Positions 52,602 to 61,102 of a stretch of DNA of 64,000 nt are shown here, in pieces. Every line of letters starts with the position of its first letter. The stretch's first letter is position 1. The stretch is taken from positions 1 through 64,000 of the forward strand of contig NZ_FNPX01000008.1 in NCBI RefSeq assembly GCF_900107415.1, written 5' to 3'. The translations under genes and the position numbers were made by a program. Under the pieces are notes generated by a model that worked only from the letters and a program-made list of their open reading frames with translations, was not told where the DNA came from and made no database searches. The stretch comes from Jannaschia faecimaris (GTDB lineage: Bacteria > Pseudomonadota > Alphaproteobacteria > Rhodobacterales > Rhodobacteraceae).

Positions 52602-53593
52602 GACAGGCCCATCCGCTTGAGCGTCAGACGTTCCGCCAGGGCGATCAGCGCCACGAGGCCTGCTGCGACGATGGCCGCGCCGAAAAGCGCGGACCAGATC
52701 TGCACTGTCTGGCCATAGTAGCTGCCCGCAAGCAGCCGCGCGCCGAGGCCGGAGACGGCACCCGTCGGAAACTCGCCCACGATGGCACCGACAAGGGCGG
52801 CGGCGACGGCGATCTTGAGGGACGCAAAGAGGTAGGGGAGGGACGTGGGCAGGCGCAGCGTAAAGAGGGTGCGCATCGCCGAAGCGTTCCACGTGCGCAT
52901 CAGGTCGAGGTCCGAAGAAGAGGGCGCGCGCAGGCCTTTGACCATGCCGACCGTCACCGGAAAGAACGACAGATACGCAGAGATGATCGCCTTTGGCAGC
53001 ACGCCTTGAATACCGATGGAATTGAGCACCACGATAATCATCGGGGCGATGGCAAGGATCGGGATGGTCTGGGAGGCAATGGCCCATGGCATGACGCTGA
53101 GGTCCATCAGGCGCGAATGCACGATCCCGACGGCCAGCGCGATACCCGCAAGCGAGCCGATCACGAAACCCAGCAACGTTGGGGCCAGCGTAATGCCCGC
53201 GTGGCGCACGAGGCTTTGCTTGGAGGTGATTTTCTTGCCGACCGTGCTGTCCCACAGCTCCGCGATGACCTGATGCGGGGAAGGCAGGCGGGGCCGGTCC
53301 TGGGCAAAGGCGCGGGCAATGGCTTCCTCCGGGGTGGCGAGGGTCAGGGCGAGGCCCGACATGTCGCGCCGCTCCTGCGCGGTGGCGGGAGAGACTGCGA
53401 TGCCTTCCCGCTCGGCCAGCATCAGGCTGTTTTGTGCGTTCATCGGTATGCAGGCCAGATACCACAGGCCGATCAGCGCCGCGATCACCACCAGAACGGG
53501 GCCGAACCGATGCGGCAGCGCGCGGACGACGCGCCCCACGCGACCAGACCGTCCGATACCCGCGCCGGGGGCGGAAAGAGGCGTGTCCGTCAT
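52598..53593 (-). CDS. ABC transporter permease, SsuC/ThiX type (first of two)
   Basis: A 331-residue inner-membrane protein. After a first helix (VLVVIAALIGLWYLACIPM) comes a large periplasmic segment of about 90 residues, then the transport helices and the EAA loop MRTWNASAMRTLFTLRLPTSLPYLFASLKIAVAAALVG. The periplasmic insert is larger than in SsuC. The ATG at 53593 overlaps the stop of the acetyltransferase gene (ATGA); a GTG at 53602 is less likely. Confidence 0.88.
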   Translation of the reverse strand: MTDTPLSAPGAGIGRSGRVGRVVRALPHRFGPVLVVIAALIGLWYLACIPMNAQNSLMLAEREGIAVSPATAQERRDMSGLALTLATPEEAIARAFAQDRPRLPSPHQVIAELWDSTVGKKITSKQSLVRHAGITLAPTLLGFVIGSLAGIALAVGIVHSRLMDLSVMPWAIASQTIPILAIAPMIIVVLNSIGIQGVLPKAIISAYLSFFPVTVGMVKGLRAPSSSDLDLMRTWNASAMRTLFTLRLPTSLPYLFASLKIAVAAALVGAIVGEFPTGAVSGLGARLLAGSYYGQTVQIWSALFGAAIVAAGLVALIALAERLTLKRMGLS

Positions 53594-54009
53594 CGTCGCC
53601 ACTCCATCAGGATTTCGGGGATGCCGTCGTCGCCCGGCAGATCACGAGCGACGACGCGGAACCCTTCGCGGGCGTAGAAGCGATGCGCCGCGGCGTTGGC
53701 CGTATGGCTGCGCAGTTGCAGCCGATCGCGTCTCTGCTTGACGTGGGTCAGCAAGACGCGACCCACGCCGTTGCCGGGAGCGGCGGCATAGAGCCCGACG
53801 ATGTGATCGTCTTCCGTCTTCATCGACAGGTAGCCCTGCACCGGGTCGCCAGCGACCCAAGCCTCCCGCTGTGGGAACCCGTCGCGCAAGATCGCCTCCA
53901 GACGGTCGTAACCGGGACTGGCAGGCATCCAGTCGGTCGCGGCGAACCAGTCATCAACGATGCGCGCGCAGACGGGCGCATCTTCGGCGGTGGCGCGGCG
54001 CAAGTTCAT
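53590..54009 (-). CDS. GNAT-family N-acetyltransferase
   Basis: A 139-residue acetyl-CoA-dependent enzyme. MNLRRATAEDAPVCARIVDDW is the usual first strand and helix; the CoA-binding loop is GLYAAAPGNGVGRVLLTHVK (an R/Q-x-x-G-x-G/A variant: PGNGVGR); ANAAAHRFYAREGF is the C-terminal signature. It is embedded between an ABC ATPase and the permeases with ATGA-type overlaps, so it is made together with the transporter. Substrate unknown. Confidence 0.88.
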   Translation of the reverse strand: MNLRRATAEDAPVCARIVDDWFAATDWMPASPGYDRLEAILRDGFPQREAWVAGDPVQGYLSMKTEDDHIVGLYAAAPGNGVGRVLLTHVKQRRDRLQLRSHTANAAAHRFYAREGFRVVARDLPGDDGIPEILMEWRR

Positions 54010-54188
54010 TCATCATCCTTCCGGCTGCGCCGCCACAGGCGCATCACCGATGTCGCGATAACAAGGTAGCCGACGAGGTTCAGTGCGCTTCGCGAAGGCA
54101 TCGCGTCGAACCGTTCCGCCACCAGGAACCAGACCACAATGGCGATCACGGCCAGATCGGCTGCGGTTTCGGCCAAATCGCGGTTCAT
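54006..54188 (-). CDS. Small two-helix membrane protein inside the transporter operon
   Basis: The 60-residue product reads MNRDLAETAADLAVIAIVVW in its first part and NLVGYLVIATSVMRLWRRSR in the second, so two helices with a charged C-terminus. Both ends overlap the neighbouring genes by four bases (ATGA). I do not recognise the family. It may be a small subunit of the transporter. Confidence 0.7.
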   Translation of the reverse strand: MNRDLAETAADLAVIAIVVWFLVAERFDAMPSRSALNLVGYLVIATSVMRLWRRSRKDDE

Positions 54189-54958
54189 GACACCTCCATC
54201 CCTTCGCGCAGACCCTCGCGAACGCGGTGGGCGATTTCCAGAAATTCGGGGCTGTCGCGAATGTCGAGCGGGCGGTCACGCGGCAGGGGGCTGTCGATGA
54301 TGTCGGTGATCCGGCCCGGACGCGGGGACATGACGACGATCTTGGTGCTCAGATACACCGCCTCGGGGATGGAGTGGGTGACGAAGAGCGTGGTCTTGTT
54401 GGTGCGCTTCCACAGGGCCAGAAGTTCCTCGTTCAACCGGTCGCGGACGATTTCATCCAGTGCACCAAACGGTTCATCCATCAGCAGGATCGGCGCGTCG
54501 AAGGCCAGCGCGCGGGCGATGGAGGCGCGTTGCTGCATGCCCCCCGACAGTTGCCAAGGGTATTTGTTGGCGAACTTGTCCAACTCCACCAGTTCGAGGA
54601 CGTCTTCCATACGCTTGGTGCGGTCGGCGCGGGAGTAGCCCATGATCTCCAGCGGCAGGGTGATATTCTTCCCGATGGTGCGCCACGGGTACAGGCCGGC
54701 GGCCTGGAACACGTACCCGTAAGCCCGCGCTTTGCGGGCCTCGTCTGGCGTCATGCCGTTGACGGTCAACGTACCGCCCGTCGGCGTTTCGAGCGCCGCG
54801 ACGCAACGCAGGAACGTGGTCTTGCCGCAGCCCGAGGGGCCGATGAAGGAGACGAACTCGCCTTCAGAGACGTCGAGGGAGACGTCCTTGAGCGCGTGGA
54901 CTGGGCCGTCACCGGTCTGGAAGGTGAGGTCGAGAGATCGGGCGGAGATTGTCGTCAT
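54185..54958 (-). CDS. ABC transporter ATPase, SsuB/TauB/ThiZ type
   Basis: A 257-residue ATPase. Walker A GPSGCGKTTFLRC, the Q-loop YVFQAAGLYPWRTI, signature WQLSGGMQQRASIARAL, Walker B ILLMDEPFGALDE and the switch His in LFVTHSIPEA are all intact. It drives the transporter formed by the permeases at 51768 and 52598. Its ATG overlaps the stop of the HEPN-like gene before it. Confidence 0.92.
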   Translation of the reverse strand: MTTISARSLDLTFQTGDGPVHALKDVSLDVSEGEFVSFIGPSGCGKTTFLRCVAALETPTGGTLTVNGMTPDEARKARAYGYVFQAAGLYPWRTIGKNITLPLEIMGYSRADRTKRMEDVLELVELDKFANKYPWQLSGGMQQRASIARALAFDAPILLMDEPFGALDEIVRDRLNEELLALWKRTNKTTLFVTHSIPEAVYLSTKIVVMSPRPGRITDIIDSPLPRDRPLDIRDSPEFLEIAHRVREGLREGMEVS

Positions 54959-55464
54959 TGGTGATCCTCATAACCTGTCCCAGTGTTTGCGAGGCTATTG
55001 GCAAGCTCTGCGCCAAAGCTCGATAGAAGCGTGTCGATCGCGGTTATTCCAATAGAAAGGCTCTGCTTTCTGTCCTCAAATCGAAGGTTATGATCTCGGA
55101 ACTGGACGCGCCCATGTACTACTGAATTTCGGAGTAGGCGTGTGGTTTGTGCGAGACCTAACTGACGGCAAACCTCGATTCCATCATCAAGCGTTTTTGA
55201 CGAACCTGAAGACCACTCATTCCAAGCGTTAGACACCTTCGGGTCGGATAATGCCTTCTCTAAGGCAATTTCTCGCGGAAGGGCGACAAGGTGATACAAG
55301 AGCGAAAGAAGTCGTGTCTGCCTTGAGACACCGTTGCCGAGGGCACCGTTCGGGAGGGCATAGCGTGCCTCGACCGTTCTGACGGCCGTTTCGAGAGCAC
55401 CCGAATTTGCAGCTAGCATCAAAATCTGATGTTCGATGAATGCCAAGCGGGGTGCGTCATGCAT
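54955..55464 (-). CDS. HEPN-type protein with an RNase-like R-N-x3-H motif
   Basis: A 169-residue, largely helical protein that I cannot place in a named family. The segment TTRLLRNSVVHGRVQF carries Arg112 and His117, the R-x4-H motif of HEPN ribonucleases (polar residue after the Arg, here Asn). DNA composition is visibly more AT-rich than in the genes on both sides. It sits between hydA and the ABC ATPase gene, overlapping the latter's start (ATGA). The ATG at 55464 is preferred; a TTG at 55479 could add five residues. No partner nucleotidyltransferase is nearby. Nuclease activity is inferred from the motif only. Confidence 0.6.
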   Translation of the reverse strand: MHDAPRLAFIEHQILMLAANSGALETAVRTVEARYALPNGALGNGVSRQTRLLSLLYHLVALPREIALEKALSDPKVSNAWNEWSSGSSKTLDDGIEVCRQLGLAQTTRLLRNSVVHGRVQFRDHNLRFEDRKQSLSIGITAIDTLLSSFGAELANSLANTGTGYEDHQ

Positions 55465-55480
55465 TGCACGCGACTGCAAA

Positions 55481-56944
55481 TCAAACCCCCGCTGGAATGT
55501 TCATCGGGTTGCGCTCGATCTTGCGCGGCGTGTTCAGGGCTTTCCACTTGGTCAAAGCCTGCGACGCAGACGCGAACGGTTTGCGCCGCACGAATTTCCC
55601 GCGGCCCGGCTGCGGCTGCGAGTTCTGGCCGTGGGCCCAGATGACGTCGCCGCGCGACAGGGTGTAGCGAGGGGCGGCGGAGAGTTCCATGCCGTCGAAG
55701 ACGTTGTAGTCGATGATCGACTTCTGTGTGGCGACCGAAACGGTGCGGTGGATCGACGGATCCCAGACTACCAGGTCAGCGTCGCCGCCCACGGTGATGC
55801 CCCCCTTCATCGGGTAGATGTTGAGGATCTTGGCGATGTTGGTGGAGGTTGCAGCGACGAATTCCTCGGGCGTCAGGCGGCCGGTGTCGACGCCCTTGGT
55901 CCAGAGCATTGACATCCGCTCCTCCAGCCCGCCGGTGCCATTGGGGATACGGGTGAAGTCGCCCACGCCCATGCGCTTCTGTTCGTCGTTGAAGGCGGCG
56001 TGATCGGTGGCGACGACCTGAAGCGATCCCGACGCAAGACCCGCCCACAGGCTGTCCTGATGCGACTTGTCGCGGAACGGCGGGGACATGACGCGGCGGG
56101 CGGCGTATTGCCAATCCTTGTTGAAATACTCGCTCTCATCCAGCGTCAGATGCTGGATCAACGGCTCGCCATAGACGCGCATCCCTTTCTGGCGGGCGCG
56201 GCGGATGGCCTCGTGCGCCTGCTCGCAGGAGACGTGAACGATGTAGAGCGGCGTGCCGGCGGCATCGGCGATCATGATGGCACGGTTCGCGGCCTCGCCC
56301 TCGACTTCCGGCGGACGGGAGTAGGCGTGGCCCTCGGGGCCGGTGATGCCCTGAGCCATGTATTTCTGCTGCAACTCCTGCACGATGTCGCCGTTCTCGG
56401 CGTGGACCAGCGGCAGGGCACCCAGTTCGGCGCAGCGGCGGAAGGAGGCGAACATCTCGTCGTCCTCCACCATCAGGGCACCCTTGTAGGCCATGAAATG
56501 CTTGAAGGTGTTGATACCGCGTTCTTTCACGACCTCTTCCATCTCTTCGAAGATGGTCTCGTTCCAGCCGGTGATCGCCATGTGATAGGAAATGTCGGTG
56601 CAGATCTGGTCCTTGGACTTCTTGTCCCAGGAATCGATGGCGTTGAGGAGCGAGCCGTCCTCGCCCGGCAGGCAGAAATCGACCAGCATCGTGGTGCCAC
56701 CGGCGGCGGCGGCGAAGGTGCCGCTCTCGAAGGTTTCGGTCGCAGTGGTGCCCATGAAGGGCATCTCCAAGTGGGTGTGCGGGTCGATGCCGCCGGGGAT
56801 GACGTAGGCGTCCGTGGCGTCGATCACCTCGTCGCCGTTCAGGTTCTCGCCGATCTGGGCGATCGTCTCCCCTTCGATCAGAACGTCTGCTTTCCACTGA
56901 CGGTCGGCGGTGACGATCGTGCCGTTCTTGATGACCTTGGACAT
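55481..56944 (-). CDS. hydA: Dihydropyrimidinase
   Basis: A 487-residue cyclic amidohydrolase that opens dihydrouracil to N-carbamoyl-beta-alanine, the second step of reductive pyrimidine breakdown. Metal ligands His56 and His58 are in IDPHTHLEMPFMGT; the bridging carboxylated lysine is Lys154 in FKHFMAYKGALM; further ligands lie in LVHAENGD and YIVHVSCEQAHE; the catalytic Asp is in VVATDHAAF. The length is normal. The operon supplies the next enzyme (HyuC) upstream and a pyrimidine-type transporter downstream. Confidence 0.95.
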   Translation of the reverse strand: MSKVIKNGTIVTADRQWKADVLIEGETIAQIGENLNGDEVIDATDAYVIPGGIDPHTHLEMPFMGTTATETFESGTFAAAAGGTTMLVDFCLPGEDGSLLNAIDSWDKKSKDQICTDISYHMAITGWNETIFEEMEEVVKERGINTFKHFMAYKGALMVEDDEMFASFRRCAELGALPLVHAENGDIVQELQQKYMAQGITGPEGHAYSRPPEVEGEAANRAIMIADAAGTPLYIVHVSCEQAHEAIRRARQKGMRVYGEPLIQHLTLDESEYFNKDWQYAARRVMSPPFRDKSHQDSLWAGLASGSLQVVATDHAAFNDEQKRMGVGDFTRIPNGTGGLEERMSMLWTKGVDTGRLTPEEFVAATSTNIAKILNIYPMKGGITVGGDADLVVWDPSIHRTVSVATQKSIIDYNVFDGMELSAAPRYTLSRGDVIWAHGQNSQPQPGRGKFVRRKPFASASQALTKWKALNTPRKIERNPMNIPAGV

Positions 56945-56955
56945 GTGAGGGCTCC

Positions 56956-57585
56956 TTACAGACGGGTGGTGGCCAGCTTCGCGCCGAAGCCGATGAAGAC
57001 GATCCCGGTGACCCCCTTGATCCAGCGTTGTACCGGACCGGATCGGGCGAGGCCGAGAACCCGGCCCAGGGCGAGGATCATGAGGGAAAACCAGGCGAGA
57101 TTGATAAGTGAGTGTACCACCACCAATGACATCGCGGAGCCCGCGCTGCCTCCGGCGGGAATGAACTGCGGGAACGCGGCGAGGTAGAAGATCGCGACTT
57201 TGGGGTTGAGCGCGTTGGTCAGAAACCCTTCCCTAAAGGCGCGCCAAAGGGTGCGGCGGCGCGCGGCCGGCGTGACGGATGCCTGTGCCGCGTCGCCCCG
57301 GATGGCAGTTCGGACGGCCTTGAGCCCGACCCAGGCGAGATAGGCTGCGCCCGCGATCTTGACCACCGTGAACGCCTGCGCCGACTGCGTGAGGATGACC
57401 GAAACCCCAAGGATCGCGAGTGCGCCGTGCAGGTAGAAGGCCGCGACGAATCCCGCGACATTGGCGAACCCGACCGCGCGCCCCGAGGTTGGCACGGTCC
57501 GGGCGATCAGCACGCCGTTGGGGCCGGGAGAGATCACCAGAAGCGTGGCGATCAGCGCGAAGGCGAGCAGCGCTTCGAAAGTCAT
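56956..57585 (-). CDS. LysE/RhtB-family exporter
   Basis: A 209-residue inner-membrane protein with about six helices. The family start VISPGPNGVLIARTVPTSGR (PGPN motif) and FLTNALNPKVAIFYLAAFPQF are clear. The family exports amino acids and related small molecules. Its place between hyuC and hydA, 11 bases before hydA, suggests export of a product or intermediate such as beta-alanine or beta-aminoisobutyrate; this is inferred. Confidence 0.92.
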   Translation of the reverse strand: MTFEALLAFALIATLLVISPGPNGVLIARTVPTSGRAVGFANVAGFVAAFYLHGALAILGVSVILTQSAQAFTVVKIAGAAYLAWVGLKAVRTAIRGDAAQASVTPAARRRTLWRAFREGFLTNALNPKVAIFYLAAFPQFIPAGGSAGSAMSLVVVHSLINLAWFSLMILALGRVLGLARSGPVQRWIKGVTGIVFIGFGAKLATTRL

Positions 57586-57595
57586 GGTTGCTTCC

Positions 57596-57856
57596 TCACA
57601 GGCAGTACTGCGTGCCGCGCGGGATCAGAACGGGGTAGACTTGGCCCAGATATTCGTAGCCGTAGCAATTGTCGGCAACCCGTACGTCCTGCGCCGTCAC
57701 ACCCCGCGGCAGAAGGCGGGAGACGGCGAAAGGAATGGGCGCGTCGGTCGTGGCATAGGTCTGCGGATCGGGCACCGGGGCCTGCGCGGTGGGCAGCGCG
57801 CATCCCGCCAGCGCCACGAGGGGCAACAAGATTGCGGTCTTTGGAAGGGTAGGCAT
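57596..57856 (-). CDS. Small lipoprotein in the pyrimidine operon
   Basis: The 86-residue product starts MPTLPKTAILLPLVALAGC, a lipoprotein signal with lipobox LAGC (Cys19). The mature part has two cysteines in NCYGYEYLGQVYPVL and QYCL, probably a disulfide. A start at 57877 (MKQRSRIMP) is possible. It lies ten bases before the LysE gene. Function unknown. Confidence 0.7.
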   Translation of the reverse strand: MPTLPKTAILLPLVALAGCALPTAQAPVPDPQTYATTDAPIPFAVSRLLPRGVTAQDVRVADNCYGYEYLGQVYPVLIPRGTQYCL

Positions 57857-57924
57857 GATCCGGCTTCTCTGTTTCATAAATACTTCGGGGGTGTGGGGGC
57901 TTGCCCCCAGGGCGCGATATAGGT

Positions 57925-59184
57925 TCAGGAGGTCACCTCGGCCGTCTCGACCACGGCATGCAGCAGCACATCGGCCCCTGCCTTGGCCCAATCCTTGGTG
58001 ATTTCCTCGGCCTCGTTATGGCTCAGCCCATCGACGCAGGGGCACATGATCATGGCTGTGGGGCAAACGCGATTAATCCAGCACGCATCGTGGCCCGCGC
58101 CCGAAATGATGTCCATGTGGCTGTAGCCCAGCCGTTCGGCAGCGGTGCGCACGGCCCTGACACAGGTCTCATCGAAGGTCACGGGGTCGAAGCCGCCGAC
58201 TTTCTCCAGTTCGACTTCCATGCCCATGTCGGCGCAGATCTTCCTGGCGGCGGCTTGCAGTTGCGCCTCCATGTCCTGAATGACCGACAGGTCAGGGGAG
58301 CGGAAATCGATGGTGAAGACCGCCTTGCCGGGGATCACGTTGCGCGAATTCGGGTATACGTCGATGTGGCCCGCGGCCCCGACGGCGTGGGGCGCGTGGC
58401 TTAGTGCGATTTCCTCGACCTTTTCCAGGATGCGCGCCATCGCCAGCCCGGCGTTCTTGCGCATTGGCATGGGGGTGGAGCCTGTGTGGCTGTCTTTGCC
58501 GTGGACGGTGATCTGCGTCCAGGACAGGCCCTGACCGTGAGTGACGACGCCGATATCGCGGCCCTCGGCCTCCAGAATGGGCCCCTGTTCGATGTGCAGC
58601 TCGAAGAAGGCATGCATCTTGTCGCGGCGGTCGCCGACCTCCTCGGTGCCGCGCCAACCTATGCGGTCAAGCTCGTCGCCGAAACGCTTGCCCTCGGCGT
58701 CCGTCTTGTTCTCCGCCCACTCCTGCGTGTGCAGTCCGGCGAAAACGCCCGAAGCCAGCATGGCTGGTGCGAACCGCGTGCCCTCTTCGTTCGTCCAGTT
58801 GGTAACAACGATGGGATGCTTGGTCTTGATGCCCAGGTCGTTGAGCGTGCGGATCAGTTCCAACCCGCCCAGTACCCCCAGCACCCCGTCGTATTTGCCG
58901 CCCGTCGGTTGCGTGTCGAGGTGGCTGCCGACGTAGACGGGCAGGGCCTCCGGGTCGGTGCCCGGTCGCGTCGCGAACATGTTGCCGATCTTGTCGACGC
59001 CCATGGTACAGCCTGCATCCTCGCACCATTTCTGGAACAGGGCGCGGCCTTCGCCGTCGGCATCGGTCAGGGTCTGGCGATTGTTGCCACCCGCGACGCC
59101 TGGGCCGATTTTGGCCATCTCCATCAGGCTGTCCCACAGCCGGTCCGGATTGACCTTCAGGTTCTGTCCCGCGCTGGCTGTCAT
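57925..59184 (-). CDS. hyuC: Zn-dependent M20-type amidohydrolase (beta-ureidopropionase/HyuC type)
   Basis: A 419-residue enzyme of the N-carbamoyl-amino-acid amidohydrolase group. Metal-binding segments: VGSHLDTQPTGGKYDGVLG, TNWTNEEGTRF and FFELHIEQGPILE, with the dimerisation region around GKDSHTGSTPM and the last ligand in SGAGHDA. In reductive pyrimidine breakdown it would split N-carbamoyl-beta-alanine to beta-alanine, CO2 and ammonia. The ATG at 59184 has GGGGGAA upstream. It is the first gene of the minus-strand operon and is divergent from the RutR-like gene, with the operator in its promoter. Confidence 0.92.
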   Translation of the reverse strand: MTASAGQNLKVNPDRLWDSLMEMAKIGPGVAGGNNRQTLTDADGEGRALFQKWCEDAGCTMGVDKIGNMFATRPGTDPEALPVYVGSHLDTQPTGGKYDGVLGVLGGLELIRTLNDLGIKTKHPIVVTNWTNEEGTRFAPAMLASGVFAGLHTQEWAENKTDAEGKRFGDELDRIGWRGTEEVGDRRDKMHAFFELHIEQGPILEAEGRDIGVVTHGQGLSWTQITVHGKDSHTGSTPMPMRKNAGLAMARILEKVEEIALSHAPHAVGAAGHIDVYPNSRNVIPGKAVFTIDFRSPDLSVIQDMEAQLQAAARKICADMGMEVELEKVGGFDPVTFDETCVRAVRTAAERLGYSHMDIISGAGHDACWINRVCPTAMIMCPCVDGLSHNEAEEITKDWAKAGADVLLHAVVETAEVTS

Positions 59185-59202
59185 GCATTCCCCCGAAAAT
59201 AT

Positions 59203-59218
59203 TTGACCGTCTGGTAAA
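59203..59218. promoter_or_regulatory. RutR-type operator
   Basis: ttgaccgtctggtaaa matches the RutR consensus TTGACCAnnTGGTCAA at 12 of 14 defined positions. It is centred 27 bases before the hyuC start and about 120 bases before the RutR-like gene, so it can serve both. Confidence 0.7.
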
Positions 59219-59332
59219 ATGGACGCTACCAGAGGAACGATCCCAGTCAACAGTGACGCGACTCCGGGGGTCACGCAACGGCGGTTGCCGAAAAATCAGG
59301 CGGGGTTTCGCCCTGCCGCCCGAGGAACGCGC

Positions 59333-59938
59333 ATGACCGACGATTCGACCCGCATCCAGAAGAACCGCCGGGCGCAAATCCTGGAGGCGGGGTTGGAGGT
59401 TTTCTCGGTCGAGGGGTTTCGCGGGGCCACGTTGGACGGCATCGCGCAGGATGCCGGTCTGTCTAAGCCGAACCTGCTCTATTATTTCCCGTCCAAGGAA
59501 GCAGTTTACGTGGAGTTGCTTGCCGGGTTGCTGGACACCTGGCTGGACCCGCTGCGCGCGCTGGATCCGTCGGGCGATCCACTTGCCGAACTGCTGGCCT
59601 ATGTCCGTCGCAAGCTACACCTCGCGCGGGATTATCCGCGTGAAAGCCGGCTTTTCGCGGGCGAAATCCTTCGCGGTGCGCCGCATATGGAGGGGCACCT
59701 GTCGGGCGACTTGCGCCGGCTCGTGGATGAGCACGCGGTTATTCTCGCGGATTGGATGGATGCGGGCCACATCGCCCGCGCCGATCCGCACCACTTGATC
59801 TTCTCTATATGGGCTTTGACGCAGCACTACGCTGATTTCGACGTCCAGGTGCGGGCAGTTCTGGGCGAGGGGCGCGACCCGTGGGCCGAGGCAGAGCGCG
59901 AGGTCGAGGGGCACTTTCGCCGGGTGCTGAGGGTTTGA
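59333..59938 (+). CDS. rutR: RutR-like TetR-family repressor of pyrimidine catabolism
   Basis: A 201-residue regulator. The HTH is AILEAGLEVFSVEGFRGATL then IAQDAGLSKPNLLYYFPSKEAVY; the start QKNRRAQIL and the NLLYYF helix are typical of RutR. The C-terminal part (FAGEILRGAPHMEGHL, then FSIWALTQHYADFDVQV) also fits RutR, which binds uracil or thymine and then leaves DNA. GAGGAA supports the ATG at 59333. Its divergence from hyuC and the matching operator strengthen the call. Confidence 0.9.
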   Translation: MTDDSTRIQKNRRAQILEAGLEVFSVEGFRGATLDGIAQDAGLSKPNLLYYFPSKEAVYVELLAGLLDTWLDPLRALDPSGDPLAELLAYVRRKLHLARDYPRESRLFAGEILRGAPHMEGHLSGDLRRLVDEHAVILADWMDAGHIARADPHHLIFSIWALTQHYADFDVQVRAVLGEGRDPWAEAEREVEGHFRRVLRV

Positions 59939-59975
59939 ACGCTGGAGCGCGGCGGTCTGCTGTGCGGACCATGCG

Positions 59976-60953
59976 TCAGTTCGTAAAGCGCATTCTTTCA
60001 GCGGCGAGCCTCTTTCGGACTTCGCCGACCTGTTTTGCTATCTGGCCGATATGGCGCCCATCAGTGCCGCAGCACCCCCCCCAGACATTTATGTGAGGAA
60101 ACCGTTTTGCAAGGCGTGCCATCTGTCCGCCAAGTTCATCGGGATCACCATCTTCAAGATGACCAAGCTTGCAAAGGTCAAGCGTTTCCATCGCGACTGC
60201 GTTCGGCATGAATCCACCTAACCGCCTAGACCAATCGCCATCTGTTAATCCCGGCTCGAACTCCGTAGGATGTGTGCAGTTTATCATGTAGTATTCTGGA
60301 GCATTGTCGGTCGCGACATCAATACGTGCGATCGCTTCCTCCAACGTCTCTCCTCCATTCAGTTTTCCGCCCTTTGCGACGAAGAACGAGATTACAACCG
60401 GCATATCGGCAGCTTTCGCCGCACGGACAAGGCCGGTCGCCTCTTCAACGCTTGAGAACGTCAAAGCAGTCACAAGATCAGCGCCCGCTTTCTTAAATGT
60501 CAGGATCTGCTCGGAATGGTAGTCCTCAGCTTCAGCCGCATCTGGTGTGCGACCAATCTTGTAGGCATCACCCCGTGGTCCGATGACGCCGCCGACGAGC
60601 ATCGGCGTTTCTGGGCTATCATATTCTCGGGCGAAGGCTTTGTAGAACTCGATTCCACGAATGTTGATCTCTTCGAGACCTTCTCGGGAAAATCCAATCA
60701 ACTCTCCCCAGTCCCGGCTGGCACGGTAGTGAAGGCCCTCATTGATGACGCCAAAATCATTCTCGACCGCCGCCTCCACGAGTTTGCGGTGATAGTCGGT
60801 AAGGCAGGCGACGCCGCGCTTGTCGTCAATCAGTTCAAATGCGCAGAAGTGTCGCAACTCGAACCCGTCTACATATTGGAGCCAAGTCTCGAAACCGCCC
60901 CCACAAACCATGTTGCGTCCATTCAGTTGCGGTAGCTTTTCATTTCCTGCCAT
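59976..60953 (-). CDS. Homocysteine S-methyltransferase-family protein
   Basis: A 325-residue cytoplasmic barrel protein. Zinc ligands are Cys in YYMINCTHPTEF and the pair in NVWGGCCGTDGRHIGQI; GGVIGPRGDAY and the EQILTFKKAGADLVTALTF segment are also typical. The family moves a methyl group from S-methylmethionine or a related donor to homocysteine. The DNA is clearly more AT-rich than the genes on both sides. It lies convergent with rutR and downstream of preA but after a 149-base gap. The N-terminal GGGFETWLQYVDG replaces the usual DGGxGTxL, so the acceptor may differ. Confidence 0.85.
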   Translation of the reverse strand: MAGNEKLPQLNGRNMVCGGGFETWLQYVDGFELRHFCAFELIDDKRGVACLTDYHRKLVEAAVENDFGVINEGLHYRASRDWGELIGFSREGLEEINIRGIEFYKAFAREYDSPETPMLVGGVIGPRGDAYKIGRTPDAAEAEDYHSEQILTFKKAGADLVTALTFSSVEEATGLVRAAKAADMPVVISFFVAKGGKLNGGETLEEAIARIDVATDNAPEYYMINCTHPTEFEPGLTDGDWSRRLGGFMPNAVAMETLDLCKLGHLEDGDPDELGGQMARLAKRFPHINVWGGCCGTDGRHIGQIAKQVGEVRKRLAAERMRFTN

Positions 60954-61102
60954 CGGAGCCCCCCATCAACAAGGCACCGAAACATTATAGCAGAAAAGAG
61001 CGACGCAGTCTCGATACCTCGACAAATGGGAATGATCGGCAGCAGCTGCTCAGGGCTCGGCGCGGACATCTTGGGCCTTATGCTCAGTCCACTTTCCCTA
61101 AT

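Noticed and set aside
56000..57187. 395-codon plus-strand open frame
   Set aside because: Antisense to hydA and the LysE-type gene; a shadow frame.
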